Positions 34,342 to 41,918 of a DNA stretch of 42,031 nt are shown piece after piece. Positions within the stretch are counted from its first letter, which is position 1. Each line of letters opens with the position of its first letter. The notes beneath the pieces are model-generated. The model ran no database searches. It saw nothing but the letters and a program-made list of their open reading frames with translations, and had not been told where the DNA came from. Made by a program: the position numbers and the translations under genes. This DNA is from Leptolyngbya sp. FACHB-60 (GTDB lineage: Bacteria > Cyanobacteriota > Cyanobacteriia > Phormidesmidales > Phormidesmidaceae), in contig NZ_JACJOX010000004.1 in assembly GCF_014695775.1 (NCBI RefSeq), positions 1-42,031 of the forward strand, written 5' to 3'.

Positions 34342-35322
34342 TCAACTAGGCCGATCGCGCTTCGTCACTCGGCTCTCGTAGGTTTCGTAGGCGGCCACAA
34401 TTCGCTGCACCAGCGGGTGTCGTACCACATCCGCCTGGTTGAGCTGGCAAAAGGCAATCCCATTCACCCCTTTGAGAATTTGCTGGGCCACAGCTAGTCC
34501 TGACGTCTGGTCTGCCGGCAAGTCGGTTTGGGTAACATCGCCTGTCACCACCATGCGCGACTTAAAGCCCAAGCGGGTCAGCACCATCTTCATCTGGGCC
34601 GGGGTGGTGTTTTGAGCCTCATCCATGATCACAAAAGCGTTGTTGAGGGTGCGCCCCCGCATGTAGGCCAGAGGGGCCACCTCAATAATGCCGCGCTCCA
34701 TCAGGTTGGCAACTTTCTCTGGGTCTACCAACTCGTGGAGAGCATCGTAGAGGGGCCGCAGGTAGGGGTTTACCTTTTGCTGCAAATCTCCCGGCAAAAA
34801 GCCTAATCGCTCCCCCGCTTCAACCGCTGGACGAGTCAAAATCAGGCGCTCAAACTCGTTGTTGAGTAGTGCCTGGATGCCTACCAGAGTCGCCAGAAAG
34901 GTCTTGCCGGTGCCCGCCGGGCCAATGCAAAACACCATGTCCTGACTGCGCAAGGCTTTGACATACTGCTTTTGGCGAAAGGTTTTGGCCCGCACCACCT
35001 CACCTCGGCGGGTGCGAGCCACCACATCCTGGTGAATGGCCTGGAGCTCGTCGATGCGATCGGTATCGAGGGCTTGGCGGGCCGTCATGATGTCGGCGGT
35101 GGTTACTGGCTGCCCCTGACTCCACAGAGGCTCTAGGGCCATTACTAGCCGCCGGGCTAGGGCCGCACCACTGTCAGTACCCGAAATAAACAACTCCTGG
35201 CCGCGCAGTACTAGAGAGGCTCCAGTCTGGCTAGCCAGGAGTTTAATATTTTCGTCTCGGTAGCCTGCCAGGGCCACAGCGCCCTCTGAAGTAGGCAATT
35301 CAATCCGCAGGGGAGAGTCCAT
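34342..35322 (-). CDS. phoH: PhoH-like ATPase
   Basis: PhoH-family P-loop protein, 326 aa, the common bacterial form with an N-terminal KH-like region. Walker A GPAGTGKT is at residues 134-141, and Walker B lies in NAFVIMDEAQNTTPAQMKM. Other markers are RPAVEAGERLGFLPGD, YMRGRTLNNAF and VVTGDVTQTDLP. The role is probably RNA-linked (helicase/ribosome maturation), and the name from phosphate regulation is historical. It is the last gene of an rpsP-khpA-phoH group on the minus strand, 50 nt after khpA, a context that supports an RNA role. Confidence 0.93.
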   Translation of the reverse strand: MDSPLRIELPTSEGAVALAGYRDENIKLLASQTGASLVLRGQELFISGTDSGAALARRLVMALEPLWSQGQPVTTADIMTARQALDTDRIDELQAIHQDVVARTRRGEVVRAKTFRQKQYVKALRSQDMVFCIGPAGTGKTFLATLVGIQALLNNEFERLILTRPAVEAGERLGFLPGDLQQKVNPYLRPLYDALHELVDPEKVANLMERGIIEVAPLAYMRGRTLNNAFVIMDEAQNTTPAQMKMVLTRLGFKSRMVVTGDVTQTDLPADQTSGLAVAQQILKGVNGIAFCQLNQADVVRHPLVQRIVAAYETYESRVTKRDRPS

Positions 35323-35372
35323 CTAAAATGATTGACAGAATAATTCAGGCCCGCAATAGGTCAGATATACCA

Positions 35373-35720
35373 TTAGGTCTTAGGTCGAAGCTGAGGCTTG
35401 GGCTTGCCCGACGAGGGACGAGGGGGATCACTACGATACTTGTGATCAGCCCCTGACTCTTGCTCAGAAGCTCCGTAGACATCCACGTAGGCTGACCAGC
35501 CCGACAGTGCCGCCGTCGCCCGCACAATGGTGCGAATTGCCTGAATATTGCGCCCGCCCCGGCCGAACACCTTGCCTCGCTCATCACCGTTAAAGGCAAT
35601 TCGAATCCACACCTTGGACTGCACAGCGTTCTCTTCACAATCTATGCGCAGAGAATCAGGTGAGTCTAAAAAAGGCTCTACCAAAAACCGAACCAGTCCT
35701 GGGAAATCAGGGCTATCCAT
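35373..35720 (-). CDS. khpA: KH-domain RNA-binding protein (KhpA-like)
   Basis: Small single-KH RNA-binding protein, 115 aa from the ATG at 35720 (MDSPDFPGLVRFLVEPFLD). The KH core carries VWIRIAFNGDERGKVFGRGG with the G-x-x-G loop as GRGG, followed by NIQAIRTIVRATAALSG. KhpA and its partner KhpB bind RNA in many bacteria and affect division and translation. The C-terminal 30 residues are Pro/Ser/Lys-rich and probably disordered. A TTG start at 35744 would add eight residues and lies only 8 nt after rpsP. It follows rpsP directly and precedes phoH, a standard operon. Confidence 0.9.
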   Translation of the reverse strand: MDSPDFPGLVRFLVEPFLDSPDSLRIDCEENAVQSKVWIRIAFNGDERGKVFGRGGRNIQAIRTIVRATAALSGWSAYVDVYGASEQESGADHKYRSDPPRPSSGKPKPQLRPKT

Positions 35721-35752
35721 GGTGGTGGCAAGGGCTAAAGGCAATGAGTGAC

Positions 35753-36043
35753 CTATGCTTCAGCTTTAGCTTCAGCCTTGGCTTCAGTCTTGAAGGTGGT
35801 CTTACGCTTTTCGAGCAGATTGGCTTTTTCAAGGATGTGCCGCACGGTCTGGGTAGGCTGTGCACCCTGCTCTAGACGACGAGTGATGGCGGGAACGTCG
35901 AGCCGAGTTTCGTCGGTGCGGGGGTTATAGAAGCCAACTTCTTCTAGAGGGCGACCGTCGCGACGGGCATCGCTATTAATGGCTACGATGCGGTAGCTGA
36001 CTTCCCGCTTTTTGCCGAAACGCTTGAGTCGAAGCTTAATCAT
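35753..36043 (-). CDS. rpsP: 30S ribosomal protein S16
   Basis: Ribosomal protein S16 of the small subunit, 96 aa. The start [20 protein letters not shown] at 36043 is the family N-terminus; the open frame upstream to 36157 is not S16. [16 protein letters not shown] and [16 protein letters not shown] follow. The C-terminus ends in a repetitive Ala/Glu/Lys tail ([11 protein letters not shown]) beyond the usual fold. It heads the rpsP-khpA-phoH group and lies 186 bp from psbN. Ribosomal genes of this kind are usually growth-rate controlled, but no regulatory site is visible here. Confidence 0.97.
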   Translation of the reverse strand: MIKLRLKRFGKKREVSYRIVAINSDARRDGRPLEEVGFYNPRTDETRLDVPAITRRLEQGAQPTQTVRHILEKANLLEKRKTTFKTEAKAEAKAEA

Positions 36044-36229
36044 AGGGTTTAGAGCAACATTCGTTGAGGTTGAAAGTTTTTGACCTGATACGGATTGCGG
36101 CAAAACAGCCAAAATAAATCCACAGGTTTCTAATCCTACCACTAGAAACATTTGCAATCAATGATTATGGCCCAAAGACTTAACCAGGGGCGATGGCCAG
36201 AATCTTTGGAGGCATCACCCCATAGAACC

Positions 36230-36361
36230 TTAGTCTTCGTGGTCGTCGAAGGGGTCAGCCAACTGCTTGGACGGGGGGCCAAAGGACATGTACACTGAGT
36301 AACCAGTCACGGCTACCACCACGGCAGCTACGGAAATGATAAGAACTGTTGCAGGTTCCAT
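36230..36361 (-). CDS. psbN: Photosystem II assembly protein PsbN
   Basis: Small thylakoid membrane protein of 43 aa, which in plants is required for photosystem II assembly and repair. From the ATG at 36361 it reads MEPATVLIISVAAVVVAVTG, a single transmembrane helix, then YSVYMSFGPPSKQLADPFDD and HED, an exact family ending. It lies on the strand opposite psbH, the standard cyanobacterial and chloroplast arrangement, with 74 bp between the two starts. It is shorter than the usual cutoff for gene callers, so it may be missed in automatic annotation. Confidence 0.95.
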   Translation of the reverse strand: MEPATVLIISVAAVVVAVTGYSVYMSFGPPSKQLADPFDDHED

Positions 36362-36393
36362 GGGGTTTATGAGAATAGGAAACCACCCCATCC

Positions 36394-36399
36394 TATAAT
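36394..36399 (+). promoter_or_regulatory. Candidate -10 box for psbH
   Basis: TATAAT (36394-36399) lies 36 nt before the psbH ATG in the divergent psbN/psbH gap. No good -35 box is seen at 17 bp (GAGAAT). The same AT-rich core, read on the other strand, could serve psbN (TAATATTATA). Confidence 0.5.
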
Positions 36400-36435
36400 A
36401 TTACGAACTATAAAGTGTTGATTGTGGAAGGATCC

Positions 36436-36639
36436 ATGGCACAACGGACTAGGTTAGGAGACGTGTTAAAGCCCCTCAACTCTGAGTACGGTAAGGTTGC
36501 TCCCGGTTGGGGCACTACCCCTCTGATGGCGGTTTTCATTGGTCTGTTCTTCGTGTTTCTGCTGATTATTTTGCAGCTTTATAATTCTTCCATCGTGCTA
36601 GAAAGCTTTGATGTGGACTGGCGCAGCGTAGGGCTCTAG
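36436..36639 (+). CDS. psbH: Photosystem II reaction centre protein H
   Basis: PsbH, 67 aa, a single-helix thylakoid subunit of photosystem II near CP47 and the QB site. The start is the ATG at 36436 ([20 protein letters not shown]), preceded by GGAAGGATCC. The membrane segment is [19 protein letters not shown], and the lumenal end reads [11 protein letters not shown]. Cyanobacterial PsbH lacks the N-terminal phosphorylation extension of plants, as here. An in-frame upstream ATG at 36415 is not the usual start. tatA and pth follow on the same strand. Confidence 0.97.
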   Translation: MAQRTRLGDVLKPLNSEYGKVAPGWGTTPLMAVFIGLFFVFLLIILQLYNSSIVLESFDVDWRSVGL

Positions 36640-36691
36640 GGAGTTTGGGGATCACGCCACTACGGTTTTGCCCCAGATTTTGCCAACGCAG

Positions 36692-36717
36692 TTTGGATAC
36701 GGCATCCAAAATTTATT
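36692..36717 (+). terminator. Probable terminator after psbH
   Basis: TTTGGAT (36692-36698) pairs with ATCCAAA (36704-36710) around ACGGC, followed by ATTTATT. The short 7-bp stem with a U-rich end lies 53 nt past the psbH stop. Confidence 0.5.
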
Positions 36718-36833
36718 CACCTGAGGCTGGCGTAGACCCTTGACTACCCAGCCTCTTTTGCCGTTTGATGCACGCATAGTTGATGCACAGCAGTAGGTAG
36801 TTTGCACAGCCGTCGTTACTCGGGAGTTGACCT

Positions 36834-37181
36834 ATGAACGTGTTTGGTGTGGGTTTGCCAGAGATGGCGCTAATTATGGTGCTGGCGCTGTTGGTGTTTG
36901 GCCCGAAAAAGCTGCCCGAAATTGGTCGCAGCATGGGAAAAGCCATTAAGGGTTTTCAAGAAGCTTCTCGGGAGTTTGAGGAAGAGTTTAAGAAAGAGGC
37001 CCAACAAATTGAAAAGGTGGTGACTGCGCCGATGAAGGCTACCCTAGAGCCTGAATCGCCCAAGGTGCTGACACCGCCTGAGGTCGCCGCTGAGGTAGAG
37101 CCCGAGGTCGCCCCGCTGGAATCGAGCGATAACAACGGCAGCATCCCCACGGCTGAGTCAGCTGAAACCGATCCTGCTTGA
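36834..37181 (+). CDS. tatA: Twin-arginine translocase subunit TatA/TatE
   Basis: Sec-independent translocase component, 115 aa. The N-terminal membrane helix MNVFGVGLPEMALIMVLALL is followed by the hallmark FGPKKLPEIGRSMGKAIKGF amphipathic helix. The charged EASREFEEEFKKEAQQIEK helix comes next, and the C-terminal half is Pro/Glu-rich and disordered. It oligomerises to open the pore for folded proteins carrying twin-arginine signals, in the thylakoid and plasma membranes. A Phe-Gly pair (FG) is kept. The gene lies between psbH and pth, with 20 bp before pth, so tatA and pth are likely cotranscribed. Confidence 0.95.
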   Translation: MNVFGVGLPEMALIMVLALLVFGPKKLPEIGRSMGKAIKGFQEASREFEEEFKKEAQQIEKVVTAPMKATLEPESPKVLTPPEVAAEVEPEVAPLESSDNNGSIPTAESAETDPA

Positions 37182-37201
37182 GGTGTTAGGGCCGTTGAAC
37201 T

Positions 37202-37819
37202 ATGGCTGATGCAGCATTGCCTGTTCTACCCTGCCTGATTGTGGGGTTGGGTAACCCAGGAGACAAGTACGCGGGCACCCGCCACAACATTGGCTTTGAG
37301 GTAGTCGATCGCTTGTCTAAGTCCTGGGCCGTTTCGCTTAAGGAGGAGCGGCGATTTCAGGGCGAGTATGGAGCAGGGTTTGGGCCGACGCGCCAAAAGG
37401 TGTATTTGCTCAAGCCGCTGACCTACATGAATCGCTCGGGCCAGTCGATGCGGGCGGTGATCGACTGGCTAAAGCTAGAGCCGAGTCAGGTGTTAGTGGT
37501 CTACGACGATATGGATTTGCCGGTGGGGCGATTGCGGCTGCGGCTGTCGGGGTCTGCCGGGGGGCACAACGGCATGAAGTCGGCGATCGCTCACCTCGGT
37601 ACCCAAGATTTTCCCCGGCTGCGGATTGGGATTGGGGCCAGCGAACGGATCGGGGAGCAAGCCGTGGTCTCCCATGTGCTGGGCAACTTTTCTAAAGCCG
37701 AATGCAGTACTCTGGATGGGGTAGTCGACACTACGCTGCGCACGATTGAAAAAGCCCTTACCGACGGGGTCGAAAAGGCCATGAGTCTGTACAACAGCGT
37801 GGATTTGAGCAGCAGTTAA
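37202..37819 (+). CDS. pth: Peptidyl-tRNA hydrolase
   Basis: Pth hydrolyses peptidyl-tRNA released by stalled ribosomes, 205 aa. The N-terminal GLGNPGDKYAGTRHNIGFEV holds the catalytic His (in TRHNIG), and KPLTYMNRSGQS, VVYDDMDLPVGRLRLR and GSAGGHNGMKS are all intact. Asp in YDDMDLP is the partner of the catalytic His. The ATG at 37202 follows the tatA stop by 20 nt. The next gene runs in the opposite direction. It is of ordinary length and undamaged. Confidence 0.97.
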   Translation: MADAALPVLPCLIVGLGNPGDKYAGTRHNIGFEVVDRLSKSWAVSLKEERRFQGEYGAGFGPTRQKVYLLKPLTYMNRSGQSMRAVIDWLKLEPSQVLVVYDDMDLPVGRLRLRLSGSAGGHNGMKSAIAHLGTQDFPRLRIGIGASERIGEQAVVSHVLGNFSKAECSTLDGVVDTTLRTIEKALTDGVEKAMSLYNSVDLSSS

Positions 37820-37871
37820 GCTACTCATTTTTATTGCTGATTATTTAGAAACCAATTGTTTGAACAAAGTT

Positions 37872-38639
37872 TCAAGCGGAAGTATGTTCAGAGATCAAAT
37901 TCTGATAGGTTTCCACCAAGCTGGGATCGCTTAGGAATAGCTCTAGCCGAACGTGGCTGCACTGGTTGAAGAGAACCTTGTTCAACCGCGAGAGCTTCCG
38001 AATTGCGGTCTGGGGGTTTTCAAACTCGTAAATAGTCCCTTTGAGACCATTTCTGGCGTCGAGAAGAATGGCCACTCTAATTTTCTCGCATTGGAATTCT
38101 GGCCGCTTTTCAGTAGTGCCAAGAAAAGACGTCGCGTCTTGAATCGTTTCGAAGATGCCGCTAGCGACTGTATCTTGGTTGCTGTGGGGCTGAACAGCAA
38201 TTTCATTACCTAGAATCTGAGTTTCTCCTAGGCTAACCTCGACAGGGGGAGTATTGCTACCAATATTTTCAATTACAAGCTTTTCTCGCCGCACGGGAAT
38301 CTCTACCATCTCGGTTTCGACTACTCGGCGGACGCTAACCTCACCTACCTTGACGCGCTTGCGGTTGACGACTAGGCGCTCTTCAACCAGCTGAATTTTT
38401 TGACCAGCGTTGGGCGCAAATTCGCGCTGATCTCGATCGACATAAATAGTATTTTTCTCGGAATTTATATCTGTGATGGAGACACTAGGAATCGTAATTT
38501 GGCTCCCCTTATCATTACCTATGGGCTGCACGATTAGAGAAAAATCTGTGGCTGTTGCAGACTCAATTCTAGCCACATTGCCAATTAGATATCCTGAGCG
38601 ATCGAAGACATCGCTGTTGATTAGGTGTTGTTGAGACAT
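37872..38639 (-). CDS. PRC-barrel-like/DUF2382 protein with a novel C-terminal region
   Basis: Protein of 255 aa from the ATG at 38639 (MSQQHLINSDVFDRSGYLIG). A PRC-barrel-like N-terminus (about 1-75) holds IPSVSITDINSEKNTIYVD. A short DUF2382-type segment (80-125) follows, with LVEERLVVNRKRVKVGEVSV and VETEMVEIPVRREKLVIE, the same motif as in the neighbour upstream. The rest (165-255) is unlike DUF2382: EFQCEKIRVAILLDARNG, ENPQTAIRKLSRLNKVLFNQ and LELFLSDPSLVETYQNLI. I do not recognise that domain. It lies 115 bp downstream of its paralogue on the same strand. DUF2382 proteins are often linked to stress, but the present function is unknown. Confidence 0.75.
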   Translation of the reverse strand: MSQQHLINSDVFDRSGYLIGNVARIESATATDFSLIVQPIGNDKGSQITIPSVSITDINSEKNTIYVDRDQREFAPNAGQKIQLVEERLVVNRKRVKVGEVSVRRVVETEMVEIPVRREKLVIENIGSNTPPVEVSLGETQILGNEIAVQPHSNQDTVASGIFETIQDATSFLGTTEKRPEFQCEKIRVAILLDARNGLKGTIYEFENPQTAIRKLSRLNKVLFNQCSHVRLELFLSDPSLVETYQNLISEHTSA

Positions 38640-38690
38640 TTTGAGACGCAATAAGCTAATAACTAATATTCGCAATAGATACTAAGAGGA

Positions 38691-38706
38691 CGTAGCCGTG
38701 GCTACG
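38691..38706. repeat. Short hairpin between DUF2382 genes
   Basis: CGTAGCC and GGCTACG form a near palindrome of 16 nt in the gap between the two paralogues. On the minus strand no T-run follows, so it could pause or process the transcript rather than end it. Confidence 0.4.
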
Positions 38707-38754
38707 CCCCCTTTGGCAGACGGAGATACTAACGTTTATCTCCTAGTTCAGATC

Positions 38755-39750
38755 CTAGCGATCGATTTTGGGGTTGCCGTCGGTGTTGATGTCTAGCTCT
38801 TCACGACGGATCTCTTCACGTGAGCGGATTAGCTCACGGTCAGTTTCCTTGTGAACATCCACTTCTTCGCGGACGAAGGCTTCTTTCTCGACGTTAACTT
38901 GCTCTTCGTAGACTTCCATGCGAGCCACTTCTTGGTTCTCAAAGACGTGGTCGGTTGCTACGGCGGACTGGCCAGTAACATCACGTCTTTCGATCACAAC
39001 GCGCTCTTTCTCGATCGGCTCAGAGACTTCAGCGGTTTGAGTTTCGATGCGCTTGCCTACGACTACTTCGCCCACTTTTGCGCGACTGCGGTGAGCGACT
39101 AAGCGCTCTTCATATAGCCGCAGCGGACCGTGGTTGTCTTCTTCGCTTAAGCCGTAAATACTGGGTTCGCGATCGTATGGACTGGGAGTTGTCTGAGCAA
39201 CTTCCTGATTAGCCATGGTCTCACGAATCTTGTTGACCCCTTGGGTATTGCCAACAGTGGTCTGGGTGCGCTGCTGGTCTACCTCTAGAGGATTCATGCG
39301 GCTAGCATCCAGGGGATTCATGGTAGAGGCGTCGTTGGGTGCAACATAGTTGCTATCGAAATACTGACGCTGAGAGCGACCCTGGGCGATCGGCCGATAC
39401 TGACCGCGAACTTGCTCTTCGTAGCGCTCGTCTACAACGGTGTCGTCTTTATATTCAGGTAGGTTCTCAACCTGAGTCTTAGACAGACCGTTTACATAGA
39501 CGCGGCTCTTATCGTAGTCAAACCGGGCCACACCAACGGGAACCAAAACATTTTTGCCAAAGATCCACGGGCCGGTGTCGACTACTAGGTAACGAAAACG
39601 ACCGGATTCGTCTACCAGTAGATCTTTAGCGGTGCCTACTTTGTCTTCACCCTGGGCGTAAACGGAATAGGAGTCAATGTCTCCCATCTGTCCGTCAGCA
39701 AGGGTTTCCTTGTAGTTAGGGTAGTAATCTTTAAGATGGTACAAAGCCAT
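38755..39750 (-). CDS. PRC-barrel and DUF2382 protein
   Basis: Protein of 331 aa from the ATG at 39750, preceded by AGGAGG at 9 nt. The N-terminal PRC-barrel (about 12-85) reads DIDSYSVYAQGEDKVGTAKDL and YLVVDTGPWIFGKNVLVPVG. A polar linker (about 100-210) follows with a repeated NPLDASRMNPLEVD unit. The DUF2382 domain (about 215-325) reads RLYEERLVAHRSRAKVGEVV and VEKEAFVREEVDVHKETDRE, typical of the YsnF/AvaK group. It is strongly charged and likely soluble. Related proteins are stress-induced in some bacteria, which is knowledge about the family rather than shown here. It is transcribed towards its shorter paralogue at 37872, and they likely share an operon. Confidence 0.88.
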   Translation of the reverse strand: MALYHLKDYYPNYKETLADGQMGDIDSYSVYAQGEDKVGTAKDLLVDESGRFRYLVVDTGPWIFGKNVLVPVGVARFDYDKSRVYVNGLSKTQVENLPEYKDDTVVDERYEEQVRGQYRPIAQGRSQRQYFDSNYVAPNDASTMNPLDASRMNPLEVDQQRTQTTVGNTQGVNKIRETMANQEVAQTTPSPYDREPSIYGLSEEDNHGPLRLYEERLVAHRSRAKVGEVVVGKRIETQTAEVSEPIEKERVVIERRDVTGQSAVATDHVFENQEVARMEVYEEQVNVEKEAFVREEVDVHKETDRELIRSREEIRREELDINTDGNPKIDR

Positions 39751-40170
39751 ATTTGAGTCCTCCTGAGAAATTTGTCTTGTCGTCATACTAAAAGCCAGGT
39801 TTATTTGTCTTATCGGTCAATAGAAAGACGCTTGCGTTCTCGATAGGCATAGTTTTTTTTACCTTTGGCTCTAACTTGCTCCGTAGCGCTACTTTTCTAC
39901 TCGGTGTTTTGGTCTCTGCAATTGAGATGGATATTGCCATAAACGCCTGCTCAAGTTGCGTCCGGTTTGCTTCAATGGTGGAGCGATGGCTAACTCACTT
40001 CATTCAGGTGCTAGTCGCTTGGTAGCCGCTAGAGCAACAGCAGCAACACTTTCTACAGCTTCAGGATCGTCTCAGTACTGGATCTTGCATTCCTGCTAGG
40101 GGCCTTCATGCCGCGCTGAGTTAGGCGGTAAGCTGCTTATTCTTGCCTTAATTTGAGAACTAAGTTTGCT
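39751..40170. other. Divergent intergenic region upstream of SulP and DUF2382 genes
   Basis: About 420 bp. At its left edge is the AGGAGG site for the DUF2382 gene. A run of eight T residues (about 39851-39858) and several AT-rich stretches occur. I could not place a convincing promoter pair for either gene and see no other gene or RNA. Confidence 0.3.
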
Positions 40171-41877
40171 GTGAAACCCAAGTATTCTCCGCTATCTGCT
40201 CTAATGCCTGGGTTAGAGCGCCTGCGCCATTACCCTATTGCCTGGCTGCGCCAAGATAGCCTAGCGGGGGTCACTGTGGCAGCCTATCTCATTCCCCAGT
40301 GCATGGCCTATGGGGAACTGGCGGGAGTGGGGCCGGTGCAAGGGCTATGGGCCATTTTGCCGGCGCTGCTGCTATACACCCTGGCGGGCACGTCGCCCCA
40401 GCTTTCGGTGGGGCCAGAGTCGAGCACGGCGGTGATGACAGCGGTGGCGATCGCTCCCCTGGCCGCGACCTCTGACACCAGCTACCTTATGTTGGCCTCA
40501 CTGTTGGCCTGTGCGGTAGGGATATTGTGTCTGGTGGGATACGCGGCTCGGCTGGGATTTTTGGCCGATTTGCTTTCTAAGCCGATTTTGATTGGCTACA
40601 TGGCTGGGGTAGCCGTCATTATGATCGCCGGGCAGCTCAGCCGAGTGAGTGGGGTGCCCGTTGAAGCGAAGTCGGTAGCGGGACAGCTGGGAGAATTTTG
40701 GAGTCACCTGGGCCAGGCTCACGGCCCGACGGTGGCAGTGGCGGGATTTGTTTTGGCGTTTTTGTTTGCGGTCCAGGCCCGGTTTCCTCGGGTGCCGGGG
40801 CCGCTGCTAGCGGTTTTATTGGCCACTGCCCTGGTGGCATGGCTGGGGTTAGACCAGCAGGGGGTCAGAGTTGTGGGCGAAATTCCGGCGGGGCTGCCCC
40901 GTTTTATGGTGCCGTTGGCCTCTCGCCAGGAGATGCTACAAATTTTGACGGCGGCGGTAGGAATTGCGATCGTGGGCTATTCAGATAATGTGCTGACGGC
41001 GCGGGCGTTGGCGGCCCGCCACCACCAGGCGATTGACGCCAACCAGGAGCTATTTGCCCTGGGGGTGGCCAACTTGGGTGGTGGGTTGATGCAGGGCTTT
41101 CCGGTGAGCAGCAGCGCCAGCCGGGCGGCGATTGGCGACTCTATGGGCAGTAAGAGCCAGGTGTATTCGCTGGCGGCCTTTGGGGTTGTGCTGGGGGTGC
41201 TGTTGTTTTTGCGGCTCCTGTTGGCAATGTTTCCGACGGCGGCCTTGGGGGCGCTGGTGATCTTTGCTGCCACTAAGCTGGTGGATATTCCCGAGTTTTT
41301 GCGGCTCAAAGCGTTTCGCCAGGGTGATTTTGCCCTGGCGCTGGCCACGACGGCAGGGGTGCTGGCGACGGATTTGCTGATGGGGGTGGCGATCGCCGTC
41401 GGCCTCTCTGTCATCGAACTCTTTGCTCGCATTGCCCGCCCCCACGATGCAATATTGGGTAAAGTACCCAATATTGCTGGGCTGCACGACGTTACTGACT
41501 GGCCAGGGGCCACCACAATCCCAGGACTGGTGATCTATCGCTACGATGCGCCACTGTTTTTCGCCAATGCTGCGAATTTCCAGCGCCGCGCCCTGGCGGT
41601 GATTGCGGCCGAAGCTGCGCCAGTGGAGTGGTTTGTGATCAACACCGAAGCTATGGTTAATATCGACATTACCGCCGCCGATATGCTGGTGGAACTGTAC
41701 GAAACGCTGGGGAAACAAGGCATTACCCTGGCCTTGGCGCGGGTCAAACAGGATCTCTATGCCCAGCTCAAGCTCAGTGGGCTGCTAGAGATGATCGGCA
41801 GCGAGCATATTTTCTTTACGCTGCCGAGTGCGATCGACGGGTTTCACCAGCGTCACCGCCCCAGCGAAAATCCTTAG
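40171..41877 (+). CDS. SulP-family anion transporter with STAS domain
   Basis: SLC26/SulP transporter, 568 aa from a GTG at 40171; a TTG at 40153 and an ATG at 40204 are alternatives. Family features are the signature AGVTVAAYLIPQCMAYGELA, then VGPESSTAVM, about 10-12 hydrophobic segments (for example LLAVLLATALVAWLGL, SLAAFGVVLGVLLFL) and NLGGGLMQGFPVSSSASRAA in the transport core. The C-terminal STAS domain (about 450-555) includes IPGLVIYRYDAPLFFANAAN and the conserved INTEAMVNIDITAADML. Substrates across the family include sulfate and bicarbonate (BicA-type in cyanobacteria); sequence alone does not tell which. No cotranscribed partner is visible; a hairpin follows the stop. Confidence 0.9.
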   Translation: MKPKYSPLSALMPGLERLRHYPIAWLRQDSLAGVTVAAYLIPQCMAYGELAGVGPVQGLWAILPALLLYTLAGTSPQLSVGPESSTAVMTAVAIAPLAATSDTSYLMLASLLACAVGILCLVGYAARLGFLADLLSKPILIGYMAGVAVIMIAGQLSRVSGVPVEAKSVAGQLGEFWSHLGQAHGPTVAVAGFVLAFLFAVQARFPRVPGPLLAVLLATALVAWLGLDQQGVRVVGEIPAGLPRFMVPLASRQEMLQILTAAVGIAIVGYSDNVLTARALAARHHQAIDANQELFALGVANLGGGLMQGFPVSSSASRAAIGDSMGSKSQVYSLAAFGVVLGVLLFLRLLLAMFPTAALGALVIFAATKLVDIPEFLRLKAFRQGDFALALATTAGVLATDLLMGVAIAVGLSVIELFARIARPHDAILGKVPNIAGLHDVTDWPGATTIPGLVIYRYDAPLFFANAANFQRRALAVIAAEAAPVEWFVINTEAMVNIDITAADMLVELYETLGKQGITLALARVKQDLYAQLKLSGLLEMIGSEHIFFTLPSAIDGFHQRHRPSENP

Positions 41878-41886
41878 GCCCAAAAA

Positions 41887-41918
41887 GAACCCAGAGTTTT
41901 TGCAAAAACCCTGGGTTC
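41887..41918 (+). terminator. Strong hairpin after the SulP gene
   Basis: GAACCCAGAGTTTTT (41887-41901) pairs with AAAAACCCTGGGTTC (41904-41918) with one mismatch. It is a nearly symmetrical terminator usable on both strands, 10 nt past the SulP stop. The IS630 left end starts at or just beyond it. Confidence 0.65.
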
